64,000 nucleotides of DNA from Microvelia longipes (taxonomy: Eukaryota > Arthropoda > Insecta > Hemiptera > Veliidae): NCBI GenBank assembly GCA_018340805.1, contig JACMZG010001913.1:19422079-19486078 (forward strand), given 5' to 3'. Shown one piece after another: positions 54,983 through 64,000 of the stretch. A program made the position numbers and the translations under genes. Position 1 is the first letter of the stretch. Each line of letters begins with the position of its first letter. The notes beneath the pieces were generated by a model. That model was not told the DNA's origin, did not search any database, and saw only the letters and a program-made list of their open reading frames with translations.

Positions 54983-55324
54983 TTGCATTTTTTCAGGTCA
55001 GGCTCTTATTATTACCTATCAGTAATAAATAACTTTCAAGAGAAAAGCATCTCGATAACATCTATTGCAAACCATCTAAAGAAACTTCTACAGATAAAAA
55101 GTGATACCTATTAATATATACCTATGAAGAAGTGATACTTATTATACCAGGTGGATCAAAAGCCCATCCCCAATTTTTGAACCGAACTTAAGGTACATAT
55201 TTTCGTAAAAGGAACTTTTTTTTGGTGATGTAGTTAACTTGCAACACCGCTTTGCGCGAAAAAATAGGGAACAGTGAATAGGAAGATAAACTTTTATAGT
55301 GCTTTGGTTCTGGGGATGAATACA
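54983..55324. other. Mixed stretch, no gene seen
   Basis: TTGCATTTTTTCAGGTCAGG near 54983 resembles the end of the foldback at 41382-41396. Otherwise nothing. Confidence 0.35.
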
Positions 55325-55370
55325 AGACATTTAGTTAACGCATATAAATATATGCGTTAGCTAAATGTCT
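55325..55370. repeat. Hairpin, 22-bp arms
   Basis: AGACATTTAGTTAACGCATATA and TATATGCGTTAGCTAAATGTCT pair with one mismatch around a 2-base loop. Confidence 0.7.
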
Positions 55371-55760
55371 TTAGTTACTAATGCTGCTAGATTTACAGAA
55401 AATGCTAACCCGATTTTTTTTAAATTGAAATTGTACTGAATGATTTGTGTTAATGATAAGTGTTAGCCAAAAATAAGACATTTTATTAGCAAATGTTTTC
55501 TGGTCAATACTTAAGGTTCAAATTTTAGTTTTTGGCGCACTTAATCCCGCCAAAATAGCGGCGTTATACTCAACGGTTCATTACTCTATGTCAAACGGTT
55601 CAATATTTAAGACAGGGAGGGAGACTTCTTCTCCTCCCTCTAAATAATACTTATTATATAGGTAGTTTAGAACGGATCCTACAGATGAACAGAAGACATC
55701 CCACCGATAACTATGTAAGAACTGCCGTTTAGAACGCTAACAGCGAATTTTCAAATAATA
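55371..55760. other. Mixed stretch, no gene seen
   Basis: Nothing recognised. Confidence 0.4.
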
Positions 55761-55774
55761 TTACGTTTATGAGT

Positions 55775-55923
55775 CTGAATCTAATATCTAAAGCTAAGTC
55801 ATAGACTCACTCGTCTTCCTTTTATTTCTTCAACGGTTTTGCACTGATGATGTCCTCTAGCTAGGTTGAAAGCGCTTTGCCAATAAAGTTTTTATTTTGT
55901 GGAGAGACTTTTCATTTAATTAT
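55775..55923 (+). mobile_element. HHR-A unit with perfect 14-bp target duplication
   Basis: The 149-bp insert is bounded by TTACGTTTATGAGT at 55761-55774 and 55924-55937. It starts CTGAATCTAATATC, contains TTCTTCAACGGTTTTGCA before the ribozyme-like core, and ends CAATAAAGTTTTTATTTTGT, GGAGAGACTTTTCATTTAAT. There is no inverted terminal repeat and no coding frame. Conserved 3' ends, variable 5' ends and long target duplications across copies indicate copy-and-paste by target-primed reverse transcription, with the machinery supplied in trans (inference: a Penelope-like element). Confidence 0.85.
55839..55882 (+). ncRNA. Hammerhead-ribozyme-like core (HHR-A)
   Basis: CTGATGA at 55844-55850, T, GTCC..GGTT stem II with one mismatch, GAA at 55868-55870, palindrome AGCGCT at 55871-55876 and T at 55877 (CUU triplet). 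TTTTGCA before and TGCCAA after can form stem I with one internal mismatch. Activity needs testing; stem II is weaker than in the 24471-24514 copy. Confidence 0.55.
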
Positions 55924-55937
55924 TTACGTTTATGAGT

Positions 55938-56689
55938 TTGCAGGCATTAAAGTAGAAAGGAAGAGTAGGAAGATCGATGCAGCAAGAGTATACTTACGAT
56001 TCATCTTCAATTTTAAAAGATTTATGTTTGCATCTTCATTTTTTGCTGCTTTTGCGTCTATTTCATTTATACGTCTATTTAGAGAATGTTAAAAATCATT
56101 AAATTATATAATAGTTATTCACGCTACACAATAAGATGTTATAATACGCAATTCGTGCGCAATATATTAAAATGAGTTACGCACTTTCGCTTTTACACAA
56201 CGAGATGAAATTAAAATTAGACATCTTATTTTATATACTATATATATTGTTAAATGTTTTTTTATTATTCTAGCGAATGAAGCAATAAGAAGTTCATTAT
56301 GTTCATAAATGCAATATGTATGTCACTTAATACCACAACAATATGCAAGTGATGAGTTGCAGACAAGTTTGTGGTAAAAACACAAAAGAATGTAACATGC
56401 AATAAAGTTACATGTGTAACTTTTAATTATTGATGGTTTGACTATTATGTTATTTCTAATTCTGATTTAGAGATTTATCAAAGGAAAAGAACAAAGCGAC
56501 ATCGGCGTACATCTTACAATATTTATAATATAAAAAGAAATAAAAAATGGTTCAGTTCTTAAACAGTCTACCGCACGTACTTCTAAATACTGCTCTATGA
56601 TTTCTTATATATACATACGTATGTATAACAAATAGCAATTATTGACCATACGTATAAAAAAATAGTTAAGAGTTATGAGGTTTTGGTCA
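55938..56689. other. AT-rich stretch, no gene seen
   Basis: Nothing recognised. Confidence 0.45.
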
Positions 56690-56998
56690 TGATAAATAAA
56701 ACAACATTTAAGCTTTCGACCGTATGATTAGGTCTTCATCAGAAAGTATTTAATAACAAACTAAAGCCGTTAACAGAAATAAACAGAAGGTATCTAAACA
56801 TAGCTAGCTGTGTATACTATCGAATACACTTCGATAATATCTTTGTTTAGTTTGTAGTTCATTCTTCGATTACATACATACACATATACACAGCTAGCTA
56901 TGTTTAGATACCTTATCTGTTTCTTTCTGTTAACAGCTTTAGTTTGTTGTTAAACATTTTCTGATGAAGAACTAATCATAAGGTCGAAAGCGCAAAAA
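56690..56998. mobile_element. HHR-B palindromic element
   Basis: Inverted arms (ATTTAAGCTTTCGACC...AACATAGCTAGCTGTGTATA and complements such as TACACAGCTAGCTATGTTTA) meet near 56830-56865. Each arm carries a hammerhead-like core, and the left end extends into ATGAGGTTTTGGTCATGATA, the family's 3' tail. The fragment at 9983-10032 is another member. No clean target duplication was seen. Confidence 0.7.
56708..56745 (-). ncRNA. Hammerhead-ribozyme-like core (HHR-B)
   Basis: On the minus strand CTGATGA (56742-56736), A, GACC and GGTC (four Watson-Crick pairs as stem II), GAA, palindrome AGCT and T. This is the cleanest stem II in the window. The plus-strand arm (56961-56994) keeps CTGATGA and GGTCGAA, but its stem III has decayed to AGCGCA. 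Confidence 0.55.
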
Positions 56999-57000
56999 AT

Positions 57001-57027
57001 GAAGTATTTATCTCTGATAAATACTTC
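57001..57027. repeat. Short perfect hairpin
   Basis: GAAGTATTTATC and GATAAATACTTC around a 3-base loop, next to the HHR-B palindrome. Confidence 0.7.
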
Positions 57028-57059
57028 ACATTATATTCTTCGGTATTAATTGAAGGTCA

Positions 57060-57232
57060 GAGTGAGTTCAGGCTCCGTCGGCGCCTTGATGAGTTACACG
57101 TAACAAAACAGAGTAGGACATGACATTATGTTGAGCCATATCAATGGTGACGAATGTCGAATGATGGACAGATGTAGTATTGCATTTTGCTAGTTATACT
57201 TCCTAGGTGTCTCTCGCACAATTATATTGTGT
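57060..57232 (+). mobile_element. Foldback element (ACAATATAATTGTG family), one-armed copy
   Basis: CAGGCTCCGTCGGCGCCTTG, AGAGTAGGACATGACATTAT, GACGAATGTCGAATGATGGA and GTGTCTCTCGCACAATTATA match the second half of 49513-49827 and 24173-24434. The left arm and the asymmetric tail are missing, so no hairpin forms. Confidence 0.7.
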
Positions 57233-58442
57233 CAAATATATTTGTCTTTATTTCATTATATGTAAAACTATTGCAAGTTTAGAAATATAAAAGATTTTAC
57301 TAAAAAATACTGTTAATAATTTCTAAAATAACTCATCTTGGTTAATAAGTAAGCAAAGTCAAGTAGAAGTTTCAGTCGAATCTATAGTAAAAGTCTTAAG
57401 CGAGACTTACAAGGTAAAATATACAAGCTGAATATAGCTGAAGTATATACTGTAGTATATACAGAATACTGGTGGATGAAAGGTCAGAATCCAGAGCTTA
57501 AGGTCTGGAGCTGAATACTCTTAATAATCAGCCAACAATGGTCCATGATCCACAGTTCTATCTTAAATTATCTGGTTACTGGTGTTGGCGCACGACAGTG
57601 AAATGTGTCCTTATAATCATTGAGAGTTAGTAATAAGTGTCCTAGAAACATAGTTGCTAGTAATTGAACATGTGGTTCTCATCTCTCTCTTCTGTACCAT
57701 AACCATTATCTTGATTATAGAAAGTCCCCTAACTCACAGATTTATAATTTAAGTAGTAGAATTACACCCCATTTTACTTAAATACAGTCTTTGACCCTGT
57801 TATGAAATAAGTCTCGTTTCAATTCGGTTTATTTATAATACCAACAAACCATTGACACGTATGTATGTCAACGGTTAGCATAAGTGATTAAAGGTTTAAG
57901 AAAAATATAGAAAGATATTTAAATTACTTTGTAAAAAATTGCAGCCATATTTATATTTAATTGCATACTTTCAAGATTGTTATTTAAGGTAATAAAAGAT
58001 GAACGTAGCTGTCAATGGTTGTCTTAAAAACGAACTATTACAGATGTATAGAAAACATTAAATGGGATAAATGTCTGGGTCAGAGATGGCAGATGTTAGT
58101 GACCTTCCTTCTGTCGTGCGAATTAGCACTACACCCGGTCATGCAAAGACATCTTTCTTTTTATGAATCTATATTACATATAATATATCAAATTCACCAA
58201 CTGTATTTAGTTAGTTCTGTAAAGCGCATATCTTTTTAACACCCAGTCGCATTTTTCAGATTTTCTTTTAACCTCCTGTTTTAAGATTGGGTTGTTTTTA
58301 TTTTTGGTTCTTTATATTCAATTGCCACCTATAGTAACTAAAACTAACCACAATTAACCACAAATAACTCTATAATACAAGCTAAATCTTACTAATGACT
58401 ATGCAATTATGATTAGGTTATGACTAGTTTATAGTGTTTATA
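57233..58442. other. AT-rich stretch, no gene seen
   Basis: A small GTATATACTGTAGTATATAC hairpin lies near 57443. Nothing codes. Confidence 0.45.
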
Positions 58443-58456
58443 ATTGGTAATTGATG

Positions 58457-58611
58457 TTTTATACCAGTCTGACTCTAATACCTAGTAAGAAAACATAGAC
58501 TCACTTCTCTTAACATCTCAACGGTTTCGCACTGATGATGGCCTCTTAGTTAGGTTGAAAGCATTTTGCCAATAAAGTTTTGTTTTGTGGAGAGATTTCT
58601 TTTCTTTTATT
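58457..58611 (+). mobile_element. HHR-A unit with 14-bp target duplication
   Basis: A 155-bp insert flanked by ATTGGTAATTGATG (58443-58456) and ATTGGTAATTAATG (58612-58625). It begins TTTTATACCAGTCTGACTCT and ends TTTTGTTTTGTGGAGAGATT, TCTTTTCTTTTATT. Its extent equals one arm of the palindrome at 30941-31314, which shows that the arm is a complete unit. The ribozyme-like core keeps CTGATGA (58532-58538) and GAA, but stem III has decayed (AGCATT), so this copy is probably inactive. Confidence 0.8.
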
Positions 58612-58655
58612 ATTGGTAATTAATGGTTATTATTAATCAGTAAATGTTACTATAA

Positions 58656-59582
58656 TACGACACACGGCTAAAATCAATTGACAGCCCGCCAAAATCTCAA
58701 TGCTTTCAACCCTCTTTCTTTAATAAAAAAAATCCCTTCTTTTATGTAAAAAAAAAAAATCCCTACTCTGGCAACACTGACAGTCAGGTTATGTTTTGAA
58801 TTTTATTATTTGTTTTTATTTGATATCGTATTTTTTTATTTTTTAAAAATTATTTATTTACTTTTTAAGAAGGAATATTGTTGTATCTTATAAATTTACC
58901 AACTAAGTGTTGCTTTAAATTTGTTCGGGAAGTATGAATTAAGTGGAGTTAAAGTTGTTAATTACGTAATGCAATGGATCATAATAGTTCTTTGATAAAA
59001 GTTTGACGATTTAAATAAATTGTCAGCTATAATTACTTTTTTCCAAAACAAACTGCTTTTTTGTGTCAATTTTGTATAATTGAATGCGTATTGTTTCATA
59101 TTATAAAAATAATATGACACAATATGCATTCAAGACTTAAAAAAAGTCAAGACTGTCATCTATTGAAAGATATGGCATTTTCAAAAAAAAAATGCTGTCT
59201 TTTGGTTGACAGAGCACAGAACCTGCGCTGTACTCAAATAGCAAGAAATGCTTGAAGAATACGTCAATGTACAAGCGTCAAATATAGGTACTCAGATCAT
59301 ATTACAACTTCGCAATAATTGGATGAATTGAACAGATTGGAATGAAACGAAACGAAATCAAACAGATCAATATGCACAATGAGGGAAATATAAGTGACGC
59401 GAGGTTACAAATATTTACAACCAGTGTTGCCTTTTTATGATTTTATTTACGAAAAAAGTATTTTTTTATACCGAGGTTGGCATGAGGTGGAGAGGGAAAG
59501 AGCGGGGTCGGTCTGAACCAATAGAATTCTTTCCCTCACAGATTTTTGGCGCGCTGTCAATTGATTTTAGCCGTGTGTCGTA
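58656..59582. mobile_element. 927-bp inverted-repeat DNA element
   Basis: A 40-bp terminal inverted repeat (TACGACACACGGCTAAAATC, then AATTGACAGC(C/G)CGCCAAAA) with two mismatches is at 58656-58695 and 59543-59582. The interior has subterminal GTTGCC..GGCAAC inverted blocks (CTGGCAACACTG near 58775; CCAGTGTTGCC near 59421) and no transposase-like frame. A second, one-ended copy is at 8225-8450. No unambiguous target duplication, so the superfamily is unknown. Confidence 0.75.
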
Positions 59583-59774
59583 CAGAGGTTATAACCTCTA
59601 GTAATCTTTAGCATACCAATGGTGATAGTTAAAACAAAAACCAAAATGAGGGCAAGGTAGACAATGAACATGAACATTGTCTAAACATTTTAAGTTTAAT
59701 TAAATTCTATTGGAATGAGAATCTTGGTGTTTTAGATTTTTTATTAACGATGGGCATAATTAACATTTTTTTTG
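59583..59774. other. AT-rich spacer
   Basis: Nothing recognised. Confidence 0.4.
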
Positions 59775-60520
59775 TATTTAAGACCTCATATCAAGGATTA
59801 TGATTATATATGGAAAAGTATTGTGTTTGCAAAAAATTCGAAACCGGGATGTCACCGGAATTATCCGTTTCAGGCGTTTTTAAGGCCTCCTAAGTGATTT
59901 TTGCAAAGTTGTCCGTTTATGTGTGTCTGTTATCATCGTAGCGCCCAGTGTATTTATGCTAGGGAGTTGAAATTTTGTATAAAAATCTTTTGTACAAAAA
60001 TATTTTTTATGACGTCATTAACTCGTAATAATTACTCTGCAAAACTTTCGAAAAATCATAAAATACGAAAAATGATCCGATTACAATTTGGCATGCATGT
60101 AGCCATGTATAAGACTAACATATGTGCTATGTTTCATCTCATTATCAGTTTTAGTTCAATTTTTATCGAACTATTTGAATACGTTTTTTAAAAAATTGAT
60201 TTTTTTTTTCAATTTTTGAAATAATTTAATCGAGTTGAATTTGATACAAGTGTATACACTTGACGTAATAAATAAGTGTATTAATTTTCGTTATTATACA
60301 AAAAGTATATTTATTATTTTTGGTGGATCATAAAAGTTAAGCAACATCATGTGTGTTCAGTGCCTGGATAAATGGCCATTGGGAATGAAACGGATGTATT
60401 TACTATCTGAGGACGCGTTGCGGTTTAAATTTACCGATTTGTATTTCTAAGGACGAGCGAAGCGAGTCCGATGTATTGAGGAAAAGCTCCGATATACCCC
60501 GTACCCGATTTTTCAAATTC
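59775..60520 (+). mobile_element. 5S-family repeat, full-length copy
   Basis: The least interrupted copy: GGAAAAGTATTGTGTTTGCA, AATTCGAAACCGGGATGTCA, CCGGAATTATCCGTTTCAGG, TGTGTGTCTGTTATCATCGT, TTTATGACGTCATTAACTCG (CRE-like), CATGTAGCCATGTATAAGAC, TTTCATCTCATTATCAGTTT, the 5S-like segment at 60324-60389, GGACGAGCGAAGCGAGTCCG and CGTACCCGATTTTTC. About 745 bp. A 96-codon frame at its left end is not conserved in other copies and is not called. Confidence 0.8.
60324..60389 (+). promoter_or_regulatory. 5S rRNA-like segment
   Basis: TGGATCATAAAAGTTAAGCA, then ACATCATGTGTGTTCAGTGC and CTGGATAAATGGCCATTGGG, aligns with 5S rRNA from about position 38 to 98. The 5' half and box A are well kept; box C is changed (GGATAAATGGCC). 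A T5 run lies at the element end, 60510-60515. Confidence 0.55.
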
Positions 60521-61487
60521 ATTATAAACCACATTTATTGCATGCGTTTTTAGTTAAATAATGTAATCATACTTGGCAAAGTGCATACTGAAGGTTAATA
60601 TCACAAATTGTTTATTTATGCTTATATATAAATATGTTATATAAATGCGAAGGTATTCAACTTCTCAGGAGTTATTTCATTTTTTATATTTTTATTTATA
60701 TTCAAGTTTTATTTTATTTTAATTGATTATAAAAAGTATTTTATTATTTTTTTATGTGTTTTAATGTTTTATTTTATTAATCACAAACAGGAGAACGAAT
60801 ATTTTTTGTTCATAAAAGTTTAAAGTTGTTTTGTGACATTATGAACTTCATTCGTTATAAGGAATGAAGTCAGGTGGTTTTAATTGACAAGCCACGTATT
60901 TGTAACCTATCATCAGCTAAAACAATTAACTTTAAAATATCCTATATAATTTTAATATAGTTAAATGTATTTTATTTGACTTTACTTTTTTGCGTCTTAC
61001 TAACTTTACGAAAGCATGTTTATGTTTGAGCTTACCAGTGATATACATATCCGTCTATTGTTTTCGTATGTTGTTTAAACATTTTTCAATCAGTAGAGTA
61101 AAAATCTTGTTGTATTTATAGAAAAATCAATTTTTGTACTAAGCACTCTCATAAAAAGGACGTTAAGTCTCCGCCTCTTAAATCCAGCCTCCACAAACAT
61201 ACATCTCTGAAATGAAAAACCTCTGCTCCTTTGTGTTTCTCTGTATTCAAAATATCCTCAGTTTAGGAAGCTAAAGGTAGTTGCTTTTCTCATTGTAGGT
61301 CTGAGAGAGTATTGTAGAGATCCGCGCACTCACTCTACCCTCAAACCAAGAAGTAGTATAACATTACATACTCCTTGCTCAAACCCTTCTCTCCTTTCCG
61401 TTTCGCGTAAACTTCTCTTTTTTTTGGACCTATTTTGTTACTTCAACACCCTATTCTTTGTTGTCTTTCTTAACATTTAGAATAAGA
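60521..61487. other. AT-rich stretch, no gene seen
   Basis: A pyrimidine-rich section lies at 61180-61440. Nothing recognised. Confidence 0.5.
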
Positions 61488-61560
61488 ATAGGACCATTAG
61501 GTTAGAATTGGTCTATTAGGATAGAATAGGTCCTTTAGGACAGAATAGGTCCGTATAATT
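61488..61560. repeat. About 20-bp minisatellite, four units
   Basis: Variants of AATAGGTCCTTTAGGACAG (ATAGGACCATTAGGTTAG, ATTGGTCTATTAGGATAG) in tandem. Confidence 0.75.
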
Positions 61561-61911
61561 GTTCTTAATTCTTAGATTTATTGATATATATCTCTAACAT
61601 ATATAGTTTGCAATCATTAATTAGAGATTTTGTATTGTTGTTCTTAATTCCATAATTAATCGATATGAGAATATTTTATTCAAGCTAGCGTCTCAACTTA
61701 ATGGCTGATTTATTTTTTCTCCACAATACCTGTTTCTCCAATACAGGGTTTATTTCTTTGCAATAGCGCTCACTCCAGTATGAATAAAACCTAAGACCTG
61801 AAATATTTGGGGAGCCTTTCACCTTTTTAAAATAAATTAATAAAAATAATAACTTACTTAAAAAATATTGAGGAGAATATTCATAATTCATTGATATGAA
61901 TTATTATTATT
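61561..61911. other. AT-rich stretch, no gene seen
   Basis: TTGTTCTTAATTC..A occurs twice (61560, 61637). Nothing codes. Confidence 0.4.
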
Positions 61912-61983
61912 ATTACGCAAAAAATGTTTCAGGCATCTAAATGTATTGAGATAGGTTATACCCCCTTTAGTATATATCTCTAT
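61912..61983 (+). mobile_element. Family M1, end fragment
   Basis: AAAATGTTTCAGGCATCTAA, ATGTATTGAGATAGGTTATA and CCCCCTTTAGTATATATCTC match the right end of the M1 copies at 35550-35620 and 44460-44522. Confidence 0.65.
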
Positions 61984-62908
61984 GGATTTTAAACGCTTTG
62001 CTAACTAAGTTTCGTATCAGCAGAGTCTTTTATATTTTATCTTTGTTTTAATCAATTGCGGAGACAAAAATGAACGAAAAAAGAAAACAGACTCTACAAA
62101 ATGTTTTTTAGTAAGAGTGTTTTTTAAATTATTGATTTTCCTTGTAAAAACTAACCAAAAGTATAATTTGCAAGAACTTTTATCATTAAAAAAGGCATTA
62201 ACCTCAATAATAAATCAAATTTAGAGATAACCAGTATAATTTGTATTATGATATTCGATACGCGATATAAATCAATACAAATACATCGATAATCGATCAA
62301 TAAAACAAAATATCTGGATTGTTTGTGATGTTGAAGTAATCCGATCTGTGTTTTAATTATAAACAAATTATTCATATTTAAACATAACTGATAGCAAGAT
62401 TAATACAGCTATGTTTCATATTGGATAGATTTATAGTTGATTAATCAAATTTTGTTTTTTAAATTTTAGCCAAGAGCTGAAAGGAGTTGGGAGCTGTCAC
62501 AAACCAATCTTAGAATTGACTTTACATAATTATTTTTATTCCTATAGGTCCACATCAAAAGGCTTCAAAGAGAAAATGATGTATTAGTTTTCTTTTAGTC
62601 CCGTGTCATTATTTTGGTCCTGAAACTCACTTAACTTGCGGGGTATTTTAAAAAAAATTGTTGCTAAGTAAAAATCCGATAAAAAATGTATTTACTTTAA
62701 TACAAATGAGTGGCAAGCCGCCTATCATGAAACAATGCTTTTCTTTATAGGCCTAAAATTTATAGGCGCTTACAGTATTGCCGTTTAAATTAACTCGCTT
62801 GCAAGAGAAGAGCTCATCTATTTGTATAAATATTTTGAGAAATGTGATAACTACAGATGTGGCAACTTGACGGGCTTACTTTACATGGTGGCATTAATAT
62901 ATACATTT
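61984..62908. other. AT-rich stretch, no gene seen
   Basis: Nothing recognised. Confidence 0.45.
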
Positions 62909-62986
62909 TAGTCTGTAGTTAAGTTGGCAAGCTTGTTAAGTTATTTAATTAAAAATGTACAAGCATACCATCTTAACTACAGACTA
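62909..62986. repeat. Inverted repeat, 15-bp outer arms
   Basis: TAGTCTGTAGTTAAG (62909-62923) and CTTAACTACAGACTA (62972-62986), with inner GCTTGT/ACAAGC (62931-62936, 62959-62964). Possibly a small foldback remnant. Confidence 0.6.
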
Positions 62987-63615
62987 GTAAAGATATGGAC
63001 TTACAGACACCAGTATTTTGCAACTATAAATGAAATTGTCATTGTATTACAATTTAATTGTATAATGATGCCATACAGGATCTAATTTAAATAATAATTA
63101 AAAACAGTACAATAGAAAAGCATAGATTACCCTAATAATTCCACAATAAAAATATGCCGTGTTGCAATAATGGATAAAAGAAAAGATTATACAATAATGA
63201 TTATTTCTTCTTATTGTATTTGATACTACCGTGTTTTGCATAATTTTTTCTTAATGTTATCATTTGTGCACATTACCACCTAATTATCAATCGGCACATC
63301 AAACATATCACATCATATTGATAAATTTTCTGCGAAATTAAAATTAATTATTCGTAGAAAATTAAATCCTAATTGACCACAGTCAATATATTGATTTTTT
63401 TATAGATTGATAAAAAATAAAAACCATTTCCAATATCTGCAGGTTATAATAAATGATTAATAATAACCTTTTAATTAATAATAATAATGGTATAATTAAA
63501 ATTTTAAAATTGAGCAAAATTCGATTAAATTATACGTCTTTGTGTTCTTGGAATATTTGTTACGTGAAATAAAATCAAAATAATTAGACCATGTTAATTT
63601 ATTAGTACTTATTCT
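62987..63615. other. AT-rich stretch, one tail fragment, no gene seen
   Basis: TTTGATACTACCGTGTTTTGCAT at about 63219-63241 is the reverse complement of the tail of the foldback element at 24173-24434. Otherwise nothing. Confidence 0.45.
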
Positions 63616-63740
63616 CAGTATGTATATGTGTGTATGTATGTATATATATATGTATATGTATGTATATATATATGTATATGTGTGTGTGTGTATGTATGTA
63701 TATATGTATATGTATGTATGTATATGTGTGTATATGTTTT
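63616..63740. repeat. (TATG)n/(TA)n/(TG)n microsatellite
   Basis: Mixed TATGTATATATG and GTGTGTGT runs; similar ATGTGTATACGTATC-like sequence continues weakly to about 63970. Confidence 0.9.
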
Positions 63741-64000
63741 AATATTATTTACATTATTTTAATATTATTAAATCGGAAAAAGTATATAAAATATAAATAA
63801 AATTTTTAAATCTTTGTGTATGCTACATATGTATACGTGAATCTGTATGTGTACGAATGTATACATATGCGTGTCTACGTGCGTATATGGATGTATATGT
63901 GTACATAATGTATGCTTATAATGCGCTAATATGAATGTTTTTCTATATGTATTTATGTGTATACGTATCCATATGAACATATTATATATAAAGAATTAAT
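63741..64000. other. AT-rich end of window, no gene seen
   Basis: Loose TATGTGTA-type simple sequence. The 70-codon minus-strand frame is low-complexity. Confidence 0.45.

Overview
This window is AT-rich eukaryotic nuclear DNA, probably from an arthropod and possibly an insect. The inference rests on the dense mixture of short non-autonomous transposable elements, tRNA-derived SINE remnants, Penelope-like hammerhead-ribozyme motifs and long (AT)n tracts; the species cannot be told. I found no protein-coding gene, exon, tRNA gene or intact rRNA gene. The longest open frames (up to about 144 codons) are translations of (AT)n/(AC)n tracts or of a 30-bp minisatellite. None shows a recognisable domain.

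The window is a graveyard of nested repeats. Its backbone is one dispersed family, called here the 5S family. It has about 14 full or partial copies (near 1, 352, 2298, 3500, 4555, 11905, 19432, 24545, 29085, 37535, 41450, 49920, 52925 and 59775). Full copies run about 0.7-1 kb. Five carry a segment that matches the internal-promoter half of 5S rRNA, and several end at a T-run just beyond it. Copies also share a TGACGTCA box and a TGA(C/G)TCA-like box. These copies have repeatedly been hit by other elements: a 287-bp TA-flanked foldback MITE (765-1051, 50149-50432), a Harbinger-like MITE with a TAA duplication (25039-25284), and hairpin inserts.

The most interesting content is a set of small elements with hammerhead-ribozyme-like cores (CTGATGA ... 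GAAA followed by a self-complementary A..T stem). The best family, HHR-A, is about 150 bp. It is present as single units flanked by 14-bp target-site duplications (55775-55923 perfect; 58457-58611 with one mismatch), as a 5'-truncated copy (24157-24540), and as a head-to-head palindromic dimer flanked by a 10-bp duplication (30941-31314). At least three further sequence families (near 9983/56690, 19582/36575 and 27511) share the ribozyme-like layout with different stems. Other hairpin-bearing inserts (19985-20133, 24173-24434, 33961-34086, 49513-49827) also have 11-13-bp direct repeats. Together they suggest a class of short retro-mobilised foldback elements of Penelope type.

The rest is DNA-transposon remnants with terminal inverted repeats (3592-4212, 16630-17421, 40726-41396, 58656-59582), two 5'-truncated tRNA-derived SINEs (42829-43043, 48601-48778), a recent 1.4-kb tandem duplication (20823-23585), about ten minisatellites, about eleven AT microsatellites, and long AT-rich stretches in which I see nothing. 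Boundaries were read by eye; those without a target-site duplication are approximate.
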